Below, piece by piece: positions 45,168 to 54,700 of a DNA stretch of 64,000 bases (position 1 is its first letter; the number at the start of each line of letters is the position of its first letter). A program made the translations under genes and the position numbers. The DNA is from Eubacteriales bacterium mix99. GTDB taxonomy: Bacteria; Bacillota; Clostridia; Caldicoprobacterales; DTU083. The stretch spans positions 1,272,500 to 1,336,499 of the forward strand of contig CP121690.1 in NCBI GenBank assembly GCA_038396605.1. Direction: 5' to 3'. The notes under the pieces are model-generated. The model saw only the letters and a list, made by a program, of their open reading frames with translations. It made no database searches and was not told the origin of the DNA.

Positions 45168-45345
45168 CTTTTCTCTGCCCAGAAAAAAGAGGATTTTGGA
45201 AAAAAAAATAGAATAACATCAGTAATTTGGTAATATTGTTGGCTAAAATGCCGGGGTTAGGCAGTATACCAGAAACGGAATGAATATTCATATGGGCATT
45301 TCTCCATGATCCATGAACGAGGGGTAAAGAAAGGTGAGATGATTT

Positions 45346-46380
45346 TTGTTAGGATTCAGGGATATCGGAATCGATTTGGGCACTGCCAGTATATTGGTGT
45401 ACATGAAGGGCAAAGGGATTGTGCTGCGGGAGCCTTCCGTGATCTCCATTGACAAGGACAGCGGTCAGGTGCTGGCAGTGGGCAGTGAGGCACAGAGAAT
45501 GCTGGGCAGGACGCCGGGCAATATTGTTGCGATGCGTCCTTTGGAGCAAGGTGTGATTTCGGACTATCACGTTACAAAGAAAATGCTGAAGTATTTCCTC
45601 AACCGGGTGGCCGGCAGACAGCTGGCAGGCAAACCCCGTGTGGTGATCTGTGTTCCCAGCAGCGTTACCGAGGTGGAAAAGCGTGCAGTTCTGGATGCTG
45701 CTTCAGAGGCCGGGGCCGGCAGAACCTATCTGATTGAGGAGCCCATTGCAGCCGCCATAGGGGCCGGGCTGGACATTGCCAGGCCATGCGGTCATATGGT
45801 GGTGGATATCGGCGGAGGCACATCAGACATTGCGGTGATTTCCCTGGGCGGCTCGGTTCTTTCGGAGAGCATCAAGGTCGCCGGGAATGATTTCGACAAG
45901 GCAATTGAAAAATATATGCGGAAAAAATACAATCTGCTGATTGGAGACGGGACAGCGGAAAGGATGAAGATGGAGATCGGCTGCGCCTTTCCCCGGGAAG
46001 AGGAGCTGTTTATGGATGTTACCGGACGCAATCTGGTCTCCGGCCTGCCCAGGGTGATTCGTGTTTCCTCAACGGAAATGATGGAGGCCCTGGAGGAACC
46101 GGTTCAGGAGATTTCGGAGTGTGTGCATTCCATACTGGAAAAGACTCCGCCGGAGCTGGCGGCAGACATCAGTGAGCAGGGGATTATCATGACGGGAGGC
46201 GGTGCCCTCCTTTACGGATTTGACAAGCTGCTGCAGCAGCAGACCAAAATTGACGTGTATGTGGCGGAGGATGCTGTGTCCTGTGTGGCACTGGGGACAG
46301 GAAAGGCACTGGAGTCCCTGGACGTTTACTCCAGTTCGGCGATGTTTGAGCACCACAAAGGGGTACCGGTGAGCGATTGA
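45346..46380 (+). CDS. mbl: Rod-shape actin homologue MreB/Mbl
   Basis: Filament-forming ATPase on the inner face of the membrane directing lateral wall synthesis. DIGIDLGTASILVYMKGKG (phosphate 1), VICVPSSVTEVEKRAVLDA, LIEEPIAAAIGAGLDI, phosphate 2 MVVDIGGGTSDIAVISLGG and adenosine motif GIIMTGGGALLYGFDKLL. 344 residues, TTG start behind AAAGGTGAG. Called Mbl because it follows spoIIID as in Bacillus; sequence alone would fit any MreB paralogue. The 180 bases upstream beyond the terminator show nothing else. Confidence 0.9.
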   Translation: MLGFRDIGIDLGTASILVYMKGKGIVLREPSVISIDKDSGQVLAVGSEAQRMLGRTPGNIVAMRPLEQGVISDYHVTKKMLKYFLNRVAGRQLAGKPRVVICVPSSVTEVEKRAVLDAASEAGAGRTYLIEEPIAAAIGAGLDIARPCGHMVVDIGGGTSDIAVISLGGSVLSESIKVAGNDFDKAIEKYMRKKYNLLIGDGTAERMKMEIGCAFPREEELFMDVTGRNLVSGLPRVIRVSSTEMMEALEEPVQEISECVHSILEKTPPELAADISEQGIIMTGGGALLYGFDKLLQQQTKIDVYVAEDAVSCVALGTGKALESLDVYSSSAMFEHHKGVPVSD

Positions 46381-46464
46381 TTCCAGCACTGCTCATGGAT
46401 GCCAGGGGCGGAACGGGACAGGCCCGGAAGGAAGCAAGCCGGCAGCTACAATGGGAGGGGTATT

Positions 46465-46932
46465 ATGACAGACGGGAAGGTCGACGGACAGACAGACTGT
46501 GATATCAATGGGATTATGAAGCGGATTCCCCACCGCTATCCATTTTTACTGGTGGATCGGGTGACGGAGCTGGTTCCGTGCAAATATGCCAAAGGAATCA
46601 AGAATGTCACCATAAACGAGCCTTTTTTCCAGGGGCATTTTCCAGGCCATCCGGTGATGCCGGGTGTGCTGATTCTGGAGGCCCTGGCACAATTGGGTGC
46701 CACGGCGGTGCTGGGCGGGGAGGAGCAAAGAAATAAACTGGCCCTGTTCGCCGGCATTGACAAGGTACGATTCCGCCGGCAGGTGGTCCCGGGGGATCAA
46801 CTGCATCTGGAGGCGGAGATCATCCGAATGAAAAGTGTCATGGGCAAAGCTTCGGTTCGGGCATCGGTAGACGGGGAGACAGCAGCCGAGGGGCAGATCC
46901 TGTTTGCCCTGACCGATGCGGAAACATCGTAA
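46465..46932 (+). CDS. fabZ: 3-hydroxyacyl-[ACP] dehydratase FabZ
   Basis: Dehydration step of type II fatty-acid synthesis. [16 protein letters not shown] with the catalytic histidine and [20 protein letters not shown] with the catalytic glutamate, hot-dog fold, 155 residues. ATG 46465 behind GGGAGGGG; the frame opens upstream to 46399 without support. Bacillus fabZ (ywpB) also lies downstream of mbl. Confidence 0.96.
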   Translation: MTDGKVDGQTDCDINGIMKRIPHRYPFLLVDRVTELVPCKYAKGIKNVTINEPFFQGHFPGHPVMPGVLILEALAQLGATAVLGGEEQRNKLALFAGIDKVRFRRQVVPGDQLHLEAEIIRMKSVMGKASVRASVDGETAAEGQILFALTDAETS

Positions 46933-47054
46933 AATATATTTGGAAAGGAAAACAAATGCTCCGCAGGCATGAAAAAGACTGAATTTTTTGAGGCTGTGAT
47001 ATCTGGGCTATGATATAATGGATGCAGGAAAATGCAGGCCGGGAGGAGTTTATT

Positions 47055-47882
47055 GTGGCAAAGATCAAAAGGGATCAACGGATCGCAGTTTTGGCCAGGG
47101 TTTTGTCAGGCCATCCCTGGCAGATTTTCACCCTGAACCAATTCAGTGAGCTTTTTCAGGCATCCAAAGCCACGGTCTGCGGGGATATTGCCAGGATTGG
47201 GGAAGTATTCCGGACGTTTCATATTGGAGATCTGGAGTCGGTGGCGGGCGCGGGAGGGGGCATACGGTTCCTGCCGAAGCCCGCTTCTCCGGACTCCGCA
47301 GCTTTTATCCGGAATCTGTGCGATACCCTGTCTGAGCCGGACCGCATCCTGGCCGGCGGCTATATTTATCGGAATGATATTCTTTATCATCCCCAGAGCA
47401 TCCGCAGGATCGGTGAGATTCTGGCATCTCTTTTTTCCGGCGAACGCCCGGATTTTGTAATAACTGTTGAAACCAAGGGGACTCCTGTGGCGATTATGAC
47501 GGCATTTTACCTTGGCTGCCCGGTTGTGGTGGCCCGGCGGGACAGTCCCGTCACGGAGGGCCCGCTTGTCAGCATCAATTACGTAACGGCTTCCTCCGGA
47601 CGGATCCAGACTATGTCCCTGTCGAAGAGGGCGGTTACAAAGGGGAAAAGGGCCCTGATCGTGGATGACTTCATGAAGGGCGGCGGGACTGCCAGGGGGA
47701 TGCAGGAGCTGCTGAAGGAATTTCATGTGGAGACGGTTGGAACCGGCGTGGTGATCGCCACCAGGGAGCCGGAGGGAAAAATGGTGTCTGACTATACGTC
47801 TCTTTTGATTCTGGATCAGGTTGACGAACAAAATGGAAAGATTATGTTGTCTCCGGCGGATCGGTTTTTAGATAAGATGTGA
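47055..47882 (+). CDS. purR: Pur operon repressor
   Basis: PRPP-responsive repressor of purine genes, 275 residues. N-terminal winged helix (RDQRIAVLARVLSGHPWQIF, SKATVCGDIARI) and a phosphoribosyltransferase-like C-domain with the PRPP loop ALIVDDFMKGGGTARGM near 205. GTG start behind GGGAGGAG. It precedes spoVG-glmU-prs in the Bacillus order (yabJ is missing); prs makes its effector, PRPP. Confidence 0.95.
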   Translation: MAKIKRDQRIAVLARVLSGHPWQIFTLNQFSELFQASKATVCGDIARIGEVFRTFHIGDLESVAGAGGGIRFLPKPASPDSAAFIRNLCDTLSEPDRILAGGYIYRNDILYHPQSIRRIGEILASLFSGERPDFVITVETKGTPVAIMTAFYLGCPVVVARRDSPVTEGPLVSINYVTASSGRIQTMSLSKRAVTKGKRALIVDDFMKGGGTARGMQELLKEFHVETVGTGVVIATREPEGKMVSDYTSLLILDQVDEQNGKIMLSPADRFLDKM

Positions 47883-47921
47883 GAGATTTTCTGTAATTTA
47901 ATATTCTTTCTGCTAAATGTA

Positions 47922-47950
47922 GAAGGACTATAAATTATTTTGGCGAATCA
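47922..47950 (+). promoter_or_regulatory. Sigma-H-type promoter of spoVG
   Basis: GAAGGACTA (fits RnAGGAwWW in eight of nine), 11-base spacer, GGCGAATCA (fits RnnGAATww in eight of nine). Bacillus spoVG is the classic sigma-H gene. Confidence 0.75.
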
Positions 47951-48010
47951 TTACATTAACATCAACGTTATTCTTCAGCATACCTGTCTATCTGGAAGGG
48001 GTGAACTGGG

Positions 48011-48271
48011 ATGAACATTACAGATGTCCGTATCAGGAAAATCGGGAGCGAAGGCAAGATGAAGGCTGTGGCGTCCGTTACCTTTGACAATGATTTTGTT
48101 GTACACGATATCAAGGTCATTGAAGGGCAAAGCGGATTGTTCATTGCCATGCCCAGTCGCAGAACACCGGATGGGGAATACAGGGATATCGCCCATCCTA
48201 TCAATTCCGAAATGAGGGGAAAGCTTCAAAGCATGGTATTGGAGAAATATAAGGGTATGGGGGAAGAATAA
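48011..48271 (+). CDS. spoVG: Stage V sporulation protein G
   Basis: 86-residue nucleic-acid-binding regulator. [60 protein letters not shown] and [11 protein letters not shown] are near-invariant. It influences asymmetric division and, in other genera, virulence and RNA-level control. AAGGGGTGA precedes ATG. A long hairpin terminator starts inside its last codons. Confidence 0.97.
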   Translation: MNITDVRIRKIGSEGKMKAVASVTFDNDFVVHDIKVIEGQSGLFIAMPSRRTPDGEYRDIAHPINSEMRGKLQSMVLEKYKGMGEE

Positions 48272-48317
48272 GCTTTAAAGGAGAGACTCTCTCCTTTAAA
48301 GCTTATTCTTTTTTTGT
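48264..48317. terminator. Very long palindromic terminator at the end of spoVG
   Basis: Perfect arms of 23 bp (48264-48286 / 48288-48310) around a single central base, including the spoVG stop codon, then T7. Much longer than usual intrinsic terminators. Confidence 0.92.
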
Positions 48318-48342
48318 CATTTTTAAAATCATTCAGGAAGGA

Positions 48343-48372
48343 CCGACATTTTTCAGAAGATAATGTTATAAT
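48343..48372 (+). promoter_or_regulatory. Promoter of glmU
   Basis: CCGACA, 18-base spacer, TATAAT. Confidence 0.6.
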
Positions 48373-48408
48373 AATATGGAAGGTTAAAATTACAGGAGTG
48401 TGGGAAGT

Positions 48409-49713
48409 ATGGGAGAGAATGTATCTGCCGTTATTTTGGCAGCTGATGACGCACCTGCAATGCAGTCGGCGGTTCCTGCCGTGTTGCATCCGGTCTGCGG
48501 ACGAAGTATACTGGACTATGTCGTGAATGCGGCAGGGCAGGTTGCCGACAGCCGGCCTGCTGTAGTGATCCATGGGGACAGCGGCCGTATTCGGGAGCAT
48601 TTGGGGAAGTCTTGCCGGATCGTGGATTCTGCGGAAGGGGGGGATTCCGTCAGTGGCTTGTTTTGCATGGAGAAGTGCACGGGGGAAGAACCCTGCGGAT
48701 ATCTTTTTGTACTGACCGGAAACATGCCCCTCATCCGGGGGACAACGCTGAAGGAGATGCTGCGGTTTACAAATGAAAATCATCTGACCGCAGCGGTTCT
48801 GTCCGGGGAGTCCCCGGAGTCCGGCAGCAACGGGATTTCGCCTGTATACTGCTTTGACAGCCGTGCTTTGCGGAAGGTCGTCCGGGAAGGGCAGGAAGGT
48901 ACGAAGCCGGAGACCTGTAGCCCGGAGGATGTTCTGCACATTCTGAAAGCAGCAGGGGAAAGGACAGGAATTTTCCGGATCCGGGACATCCGGGAGGTCA
49001 TGACGGTTTCCGATCGTGTCTGCCTGTCCCGGGCAGAAGCGGAGATGCGCCGGCGGATCAATGAATTTCACATGATGAGGGGAGTTACCATTCCGGACCC
49101 GTCCGCCACCTATATCGGCGCGGACGTAAGGATTGGGAAGGATACGGTCGTTTATCCCGGAAATGTTCTGGAGGGATCCACGGTTCTTGGTTCCGGCTGC
49201 CTCCTTTATCCCAACAACCGGCTGCAGAATGCAGAGATTGCGGACGGGACGACGCTGCAGTCCTCCGTGATTCTGGACAGTCGGATCGGAAGCGCGACCA
49301 CCGTCGGACCCTATGCCTATATCCGGCCGGGCAGCCGGATCGGAGATCATGTGCGGATCGGAGACTTTGTGGAGGTCAAGAATTCGACTATCGGTAACAA
49401 AACCAAGGTGTCCCATTTGACCTATATCGGCGATGCTGACCTGGGGCAGGAGATCAATGTGGGATGCGGAGTCGTCTGCGTGAATTATGACGGGAAGGAA
49501 AAGCATCGAACCGTGATCGGGGATCATGCCTTTGTCGGCTGCAATGCCAATCTGGTGGCACCGGTTGAGGTGGAGGAACATACTTTTGTTGCCGCCGGAT
49601 CCACGATTACGGAGAAGGTCCCGGCGGGGGCGCTGGCCATTGCCAGGGCAAGGCAAGTGAACAAGAGGGGCTGGGTGGAGAAAAGAGAACAAAAGAAAAC
49701 GGAGGAGAAATAA
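48409..49713 (+). CDS. glmU: GlmU-like protein with a degenerate uridylyltransferase domain and intact acetyltransferase domain
   Basis: GlmU normally acetylates glucosamine-1-phosphate and then makes UDP-GlcNAc. Here the N-terminal half (1-220) aligns with GlmU but its signature LAAGxGTRMxSxxPKVLH reads [18 protein letters not shown]: both glycines, the arginine and the lysine are gone. The metal aspartate is asparagine (LTGNMPL, residue 105), the GTGHA and YGRI motifs are missing, and the second metal asparagine region is VSDR. The C-terminal left-handed beta helix (225-420) is complete: [16 protein letters not shown], the catalytic histidine in [11 protein letters not shown], and [10 protein letters not shown]. 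434 residues, against about 456. It overlaps prs by one base (TAATG). Acetyltransferase only is the inference. Confidence 0.9.
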   Translation: MGENVSAVILAADDAPAMQSAVPAVLHPVCGRSILDYVVNAAGQVADSRPAVVIHGDSGRIREHLGKSCRIVDSAEGGDSVSGLFCMEKCTGEEPCGYLFVLTGNMPLIRGTTLKEMLRFTNENHLTAAVLSGESPESGSNGISPVYCFDSRALRKVVREGQEGTKPETCSPEDVLHILKAAGERTGIFRIRDIREVMTVSDRVCLSRAEAEMRRRINEFHMMRGVTIPDPSATYIGADVRIGKDTVVYPGNVLEGSTVLGSGCLLYPNNRLQNAEIADGTTLQSSVILDSRIGSATTVGPYAYIRPGSRIGDHVRIGDFVEVKNSTIGNKTKVSHLTYIGDADLGQEINVGCGVVCVNYDGKEKHRTVIGDHAFVGCNANLVAPVEVEEHTFVAAGSTITEKVPAGALAIARARQVNKRGWVEKREQKKTEEK

Positions 49714-50669
49714 TGAATACCCACGGAAAGTGTATTAAAATTTTTGCCGGAAATTCCAACCCGGAGCTGGCCAAGGAAATCGCCCGTTATGTCGGAGTGC
49801 CCCTGGGCAACGCGAAGGTATCCAGATTCAGTGACGGGGAGATCAGTGTCGATATTCATGAAACCGTAAGGGGATGCGATGTCTTTGTCATTCAGTCCAC
49901 CTGTTCTCCGGTCAATACCAACCTGATGGAGCTGTTGATTCTCATTGATGCCTTCAAGAGGGCTTCTGCCAGGGAAATTACGGCTGTTATTCCGTATTAT
50001 GGATATGCTAGACAGGATCGCAAGGTAAAGGCCCGCGATCCCATTACGGCAAAGCTGGTGGCTGATTTGATTACGGAAGCCGGAGCGGACCGGGTTCTGA
50101 CCATGGATCTGCATGCAGCACAGATTCAGGGCTTTTTTGACATCCCGGTGGACAACCTTTTCAGCATGCCGATTCTGGCAAGGAATTATATCGACAGAGG
50201 GTTTGTCGGGGAAGATCTGGTCGTTGTATCTCCCGATCTGGGCAGCGTGACCCGCGCCCGCAATTTTGCCCACAAGCTGAATGCTCCGCTGGCCATCATT
50301 GACAAGAGGAGACCCAGGGCCAATGTGGCCGAAGTCATGAACATCATCGGGGATGTCAAAGGCAAACGTGCCATCCTGATCGATGATATCATTGATACGG
50401 CAGGGACGATCCGGCAGGGAGCCATTGCCCTGGTGGAGCGGGGCGGCGCCAGGGAAGTCTATACTTGTGCTGCTCATGGAGTGCTGTCCGGCCCGGCCAT
50501 CGAGCATATCACCGATTCTCCCATCAAGGAAATGGTTCTGACCAACACCATTCCCCTTCCCTCGGAAAAGCAGACGGACCGGATCCGGGTTCTGTCGGTG
50601 GCGTCCCTGTTTGCCGAGGCCATACAGAGGATTTATGAAAGTCTCCCGATCAGCTCCCTGTTTGATTGA
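49713..50669 (+). CDS. prs: Ribose-phosphate pyrophosphokinase
   Basis: Makes PRPP from ribose-5-phosphate and [72 protein letters not shown], and the PRPP loop [14 protein letters not shown]. 318 residues, ATG 49713 with GGAGGAGAAATA. Its product is the ligand of PurR and the substrate of upp in this window. Confidence 0.98.
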   Translation: MNTHGKCIKIFAGNSNPELAKEIARYVGVPLGNAKVSRFSDGEISVDIHETVRGCDVFVIQSTCSPVNTNLMELLILIDAFKRASAREITAVIPYYGYARQDRKVKARDPITAKLVADLITEAGADRVLTMDLHAAQIQGFFDIPVDNLFSMPILARNYIDRGFVGEDLVVVSPDLGSVTRARNFAHKLNAPLAIIDKRRPRANVAEVMNIIGDVKGKRAILIDDIIDTAGTIRQGAIALVERGGAREVYTCAAHGVLSGPAIEHITDSPIKEMVLTNTIPLPSEKQTDRIRVLSVASLFAEAIQRIYESLPISSLFD

Positions 50670-50689
50670 TTTCCCGGGAAGGACAGGCT

Positions 50690-51250
50690 ATGTATATAAT
50701 TGCAGGACTGGGCAATCCAGGGACCCGGTATCAGAGCACCCGGCATAATACAGGATTTTATGTGCTGGATCTTTTTGCGCGGGCCCACGGAATAAAAATA
50801 AACAAGACAAAACACAAAGCCCTCCTCGGCGAAGGAAGGATTGGATCGGAGAAAGTGGTATTGGCAAAGCCCCGGACGTTTATGAATCAGAGCGGGGAAA
50901 GTATTTTACTGTTGAAGCAGTGGTATCATACGGAGGAAGATCATATCCTTGTCATATACGACGATATTGATCTGGATCCCGGTGTCCTGCGCATCCGGGC
51001 TTCCGGCAGCGCCGGGACGCATAATGGCATGCGATCGGTGTTGCATTACCTGCAGACAGAAAATTTTCCCAGGATTAGAATTGGCATCGGAAGGCCGCCG
51101 GCAGATTGGGATCTGGCGGATTATGTGTTGTCCCGGTTCCCGGAGGAGGAAGCGGGATTGGTAAAGGAAGCCTGCGATCGTGCCGTAAAAGGAGTGGAAT
51201 GCATTCTGACGCAGGGCACGGAGACAGCCATGAGCAGATATAACGGATAG
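50690..51250 (+). CDS. pth: Peptidyl-tRNA hydrolase
   Basis: Recycles tRNA from dropped peptidyl-tRNA. MYIIAGLGNPGTRYQSTRHN with the catalytic histidine, KPRTFMNQSGES and VIYDDIDLDPGVLRIRASGS, and AGTHNGMRSVLHYL. 186 residues; ATG 50690 behind GGGAAGGAC. Confidence 0.97.
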   Translation: MYIIAGLGNPGTRYQSTRHNTGFYVLDLFARAHGIKINKTKHKALLGEGRIGSEKVVLAKPRTFMNQSGESILLLKQWYHTEEDHILVIYDDIDLDPGVLRIRASGSAGTHNGMRSVLHYLQTENFPRIRIGIGRPPADWDLADYVLSRFPEEEAGLVKEACDRAVKGVECILTQGTETAMSRYNG

Positions 51251-51261
51251 GAGTTGCGTAT

Positions 51262-51651
51262 TTGGTTTTCTTACTGGCGTTGGCGGCCCTGGTAGGCTCC
51301 TACCTGGCCAACAAATGGATGCTGAAGGTTTTCCGGGAGAATACGGTGATCTTTGGGGCACCCATCGTGGAGGAGCTTCTCAAAACCCTGCCGGCCTATT
51401 TTCTGAATAGGCCCATTTGGTATGTTCATTTTTTGTTTGGGCTCGGAGAAGCGCTGTACGACTTCTTTACCGGCAGACGGGAGACCGGTTCGGGGGCCGC
51501 AGCGGCGGGCCTGATCAGTCATACTCTTTTTGGATTGTTGACCGATTGGATCCGGAAAGGAACCGGCTGGATTCTCCCCGCCCTTGCAGGTGCTGTTTTT
51601 ACCCATTGCGCATGGAATTTCATCGTTATGCGGGCGGGCCGCAGGAATTAA
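51262..51651 (+). CDS. Small PrsW/CPBP-like intramembrane protease candidate
   Basis: 129-residue hydrophobic protein with about four membrane helices. Residues that recall glutamic-type intramembrane proteases are spaced across helices: EELLK at 37-41, FGLGE at 59-63, SHTLFG with His87, and HCAWN at 115-119. This is the EExxK / FxxxE / H / HxxxN pattern of PrsW and CAAX-like (CPBP) enzymes, but the protein is about half their length. Function unproven. TTG start with ATAGGAG; 11 bases after pth and 60 before mfd, so it is probably co-transcribed. Bacillus has the unrelated fin (yabK) here. Confidence 0.65.
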   Translation: MVFLLALAALVGSYLANKWMLKVFRENTVIFGAPIVEELLKTLPAYFLNRPIWYVHFLFGLGEALYDFFTGRRETGSGAAAAGLISHTLFGLLTDWIRKGTGWILPALAGAVFTHCAWNFIVMRAGRRN

Positions 51652-51711
51652 GCGCCCGAAAATCGGGAGTCCATAAACAAGAGCCCACAAAAAAGGAAGG
51701 TTGTAGATAGG

Positions 51712-54700
51712 ATGGAGCCAATTTGGTTCAAGCCAATGAGAGCATGGCCCCAGTTTCAAAAATTGAAGAAGGCTGTCCGGACGGCAAAGGGAATTACCCT
51801 GATCAATGGAATGTCGGAGGTACAGAAATGCCATTTTCTGGCCAGCATTTTGTATCCGCCGGACCGGAACGGCATCCTGATCACGTATGACGAAATGCAG
51901 GCCGGCCAGCTGCTGGATGATATGGAATTCTTTTTCCCGGGGCAGACCGTGTTGTTTCCCCCGCGGGAGATTATGCTGTACCATACGGCTGCCCGCAGCC
52001 GTGAGATCATGGGACAGCGGATTTCTGTGATGGAACGGCTTGCTGCAGGGGAGAAGCTTATGGTGGTGGCTCCGGTGGATGCCTTGCTGGTACCTGATGT
52101 GCCGCCGGATGTCTTCCGGCAATCCCGGTTCCGGGTAACGGAAGGAGAGGAATGTTCTCCGCGGGAGCTTTCCCGTAAGGCGGTACAAATGGGCTATGAG
52201 AGGACTTCCACCGTGGAAGGCCCCGGGCAGTTCAGCCTTCGGGGGAGCATTTTTGACATTTATCCGCTTTCTTCGGAGAAGCCGTTCCGGATTGATTTTT
52301 TCGGCGAGTTTGTGGATTCCATACGCAGTTTCGATCCGGAAAGCCAAAGATCCGAAGAACGGGTGGAGACGGTTGCCGTTCCCCCGGCGACGGATCTGAT
52401 TCTCGATGGGGAGCGGCGGAAGAAAGGCAGACAGAAGATTGAGCAAAGTTTTCGCCGACAGATGCAGAAGATGCGGAAAGATCCGGATTTTGACCGGAGC
52501 CATCTGGAAAGTCGGATGGATCAGCTTTTTGAGGATATGGATCAGGGTATGACAGTGGATCAGCTTGTGAACTATTTTCCTTTTTTTTATGAAAAATTTG
52601 CCAGCCTGCTGGATTATGTCGGAACGGAGGCTGCCCTGATCCTGGATGAGCCTGCCCGCATTCTGGAGCATTGCCGCACGGCCTCTGGGGAATTCTCCGG
52701 GCATTTCATCGATCTGCTCCTGCAGGGCGAGGTGTTGCCGGAACAGTCCCGCATTTATGGGGAATATGAAAACCTGCTGGCGGATGCCGGCGCCATGCAC
52801 AGCATTGCCATGCAGTCCCTGCCTCGGAGCAGCCTGGATTTTGAGCCCAAACGGATTCAGATGGTTTCTTCCCGGACCATTCCTTCGTATCACGGCAAAC
52901 TGGAACTGATGGCGGAGGATATCCGGTACTGGAAGGGTAATCATGATTCGATTCTTCTTTTGTCCGGGAACCGGCTGAGGGCGGAATCCCTGGCATCGTC
53001 TCTGCTGGATTGCGGATTGGAAGCTGTGGTATGTCCCAAAATGGAAGGAAACATTCTCCCCGGTCAGATCGTCATTGTTCCGAAAAGCCTGCGGAAAGGG
53101 TTTGAATATCCGGAAGGCCATTTTGTGCTGGTCAGCGATCAGGAGATTTATGGGGTCCGAAGGAAGAAGGCGCCGGCAGGAAAGAAGAAAAAGAAGCTGG
53201 ATCCGTTTACAGACCTGAAGGTTGGAAGCTATGTCGTACATGAGAACCACGGGATCGGCCGATATCTCGGCATTAAGAAGATGACGGTCAACGGGCAGGA
53301 GCGGGATTATCTGGATGTTCGGTATGCCGGTACGGACCGGCTCTATATTCCTACCGATCAGATGGATCTGATACAGCCTTATGTGGGCATGGAGGGCCGG
53401 CATCCCGGATTGTCCCGGCTGGGGGGAAGTGAATGGCAGAGAACCAGGGCCAGGGTGCGGGAATCCGTGAAAAAGCTGGCATTTGATCTCCTGAAGCTGT
53501 ATGCGGCCAGGGAAGCCACTTCTGGCTTTGCCTTTTCTGCAGACAATCCGTGGCAGCGTCAGTTTGAGGACAGCTTTCCCTATGAGCTGACCCCGGATCA
53601 GCTTCAGTCACTGGAAGAGATCAAGCGGGATATGGAATCCAGGCGGGTTATGGACCGTCTGCTCTGTGGCGACGTGGGATACGGGAAAACCGAAGTGGCC
53701 ATCCGGGCTGCCTTCAAGGCAGTCATGGACGGGAAGCAGGTAGCGGTGCTGGCGCCGACCACAATCCTGGCGCAGCAGCATTACAGTACCTTTGTCAGCC
53801 GGTTCGGGGACTTTCCCTTTACGGTGCAGGTGCTCAGCCGCTTCCGGAAGCCCGGGGAGCAGAAAACAATCCTGAAGGAGCTGCGGGAAGGCAATGTGGA
53901 TGTGATTATCGGAACCCACAGGCTATTGAGCAAAGATGTGAAGTTCCGGGACCTTGGGCTTCTCATTGTGGATGAGGAGCAAAGATTTGGGGTGGGGCAT
54001 AAGGAGACCATCAAACGGATGAAGAAAAATGTGGATGTTCTGACCCTGACCGCCACTCCCATTCCCCGGACACTTCATATGTCCATGGTCGGAATCCGTG
54101 ATATCAGCGTCATAGAGACTCCGCCGGAAGGAAGGTTTCCGGTACAGACGTATGTGACGGAGTACAATGATTCCCTGATCCGGGATGCCATTGTCCGGGA
54201 GATTCAGCGTGGCGGACAGGTTTATTTTGTCTACAATCATGTGAAGCGCATGGCGAGAATGGCGGAAAGGCTGCGTCTGCTGGTACCGGAGGTGCGTGTG
54301 GCTGTAGCCCACGGGCAGATGAACGAAGCGTCCCTGGAGAAAGTCATGGCCAGCTTTTACGAGCATGAGTCGGATTTACTGCTTTGCTCCACCATCATTG
54401 AAAACGGGCTGGATATTCCCAATGTCAATACGCTGATTGTCTATGATTCGGATTGCTTCGGCCTGTCCCAGCTTTATCAGCTCCGTGGCAGGGTAGGCCG
54501 TTCCCATCGGATCGCCTATGCCTATTTTACCTATCGGAAGGATAAGATCCTGAACGAAAGCGCAGAGAAAAGGCTGCAGGCCATAAAGGAATTCACAGAA
54601 TTCGGCGCCGGTTTCAAAATTGCCATGCGGGATCTGGAGATCCGGGGCGCCGGGAACCTGTTGGGCGCAGAGCAGCATGGGCAGATGGCCGCCGTAGGCT

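Noticed and set aside
48226-49692. 488-residue minus-strand frame opposite glmU
   Set aside because: Antisense shadow; no domain and no start signal. The sense protein has a clear fold.
51271-53403. 710-residue minus-strand frame opposite mfd
   Set aside because: Antisense shadow of mfd and the small membrane protein gene.
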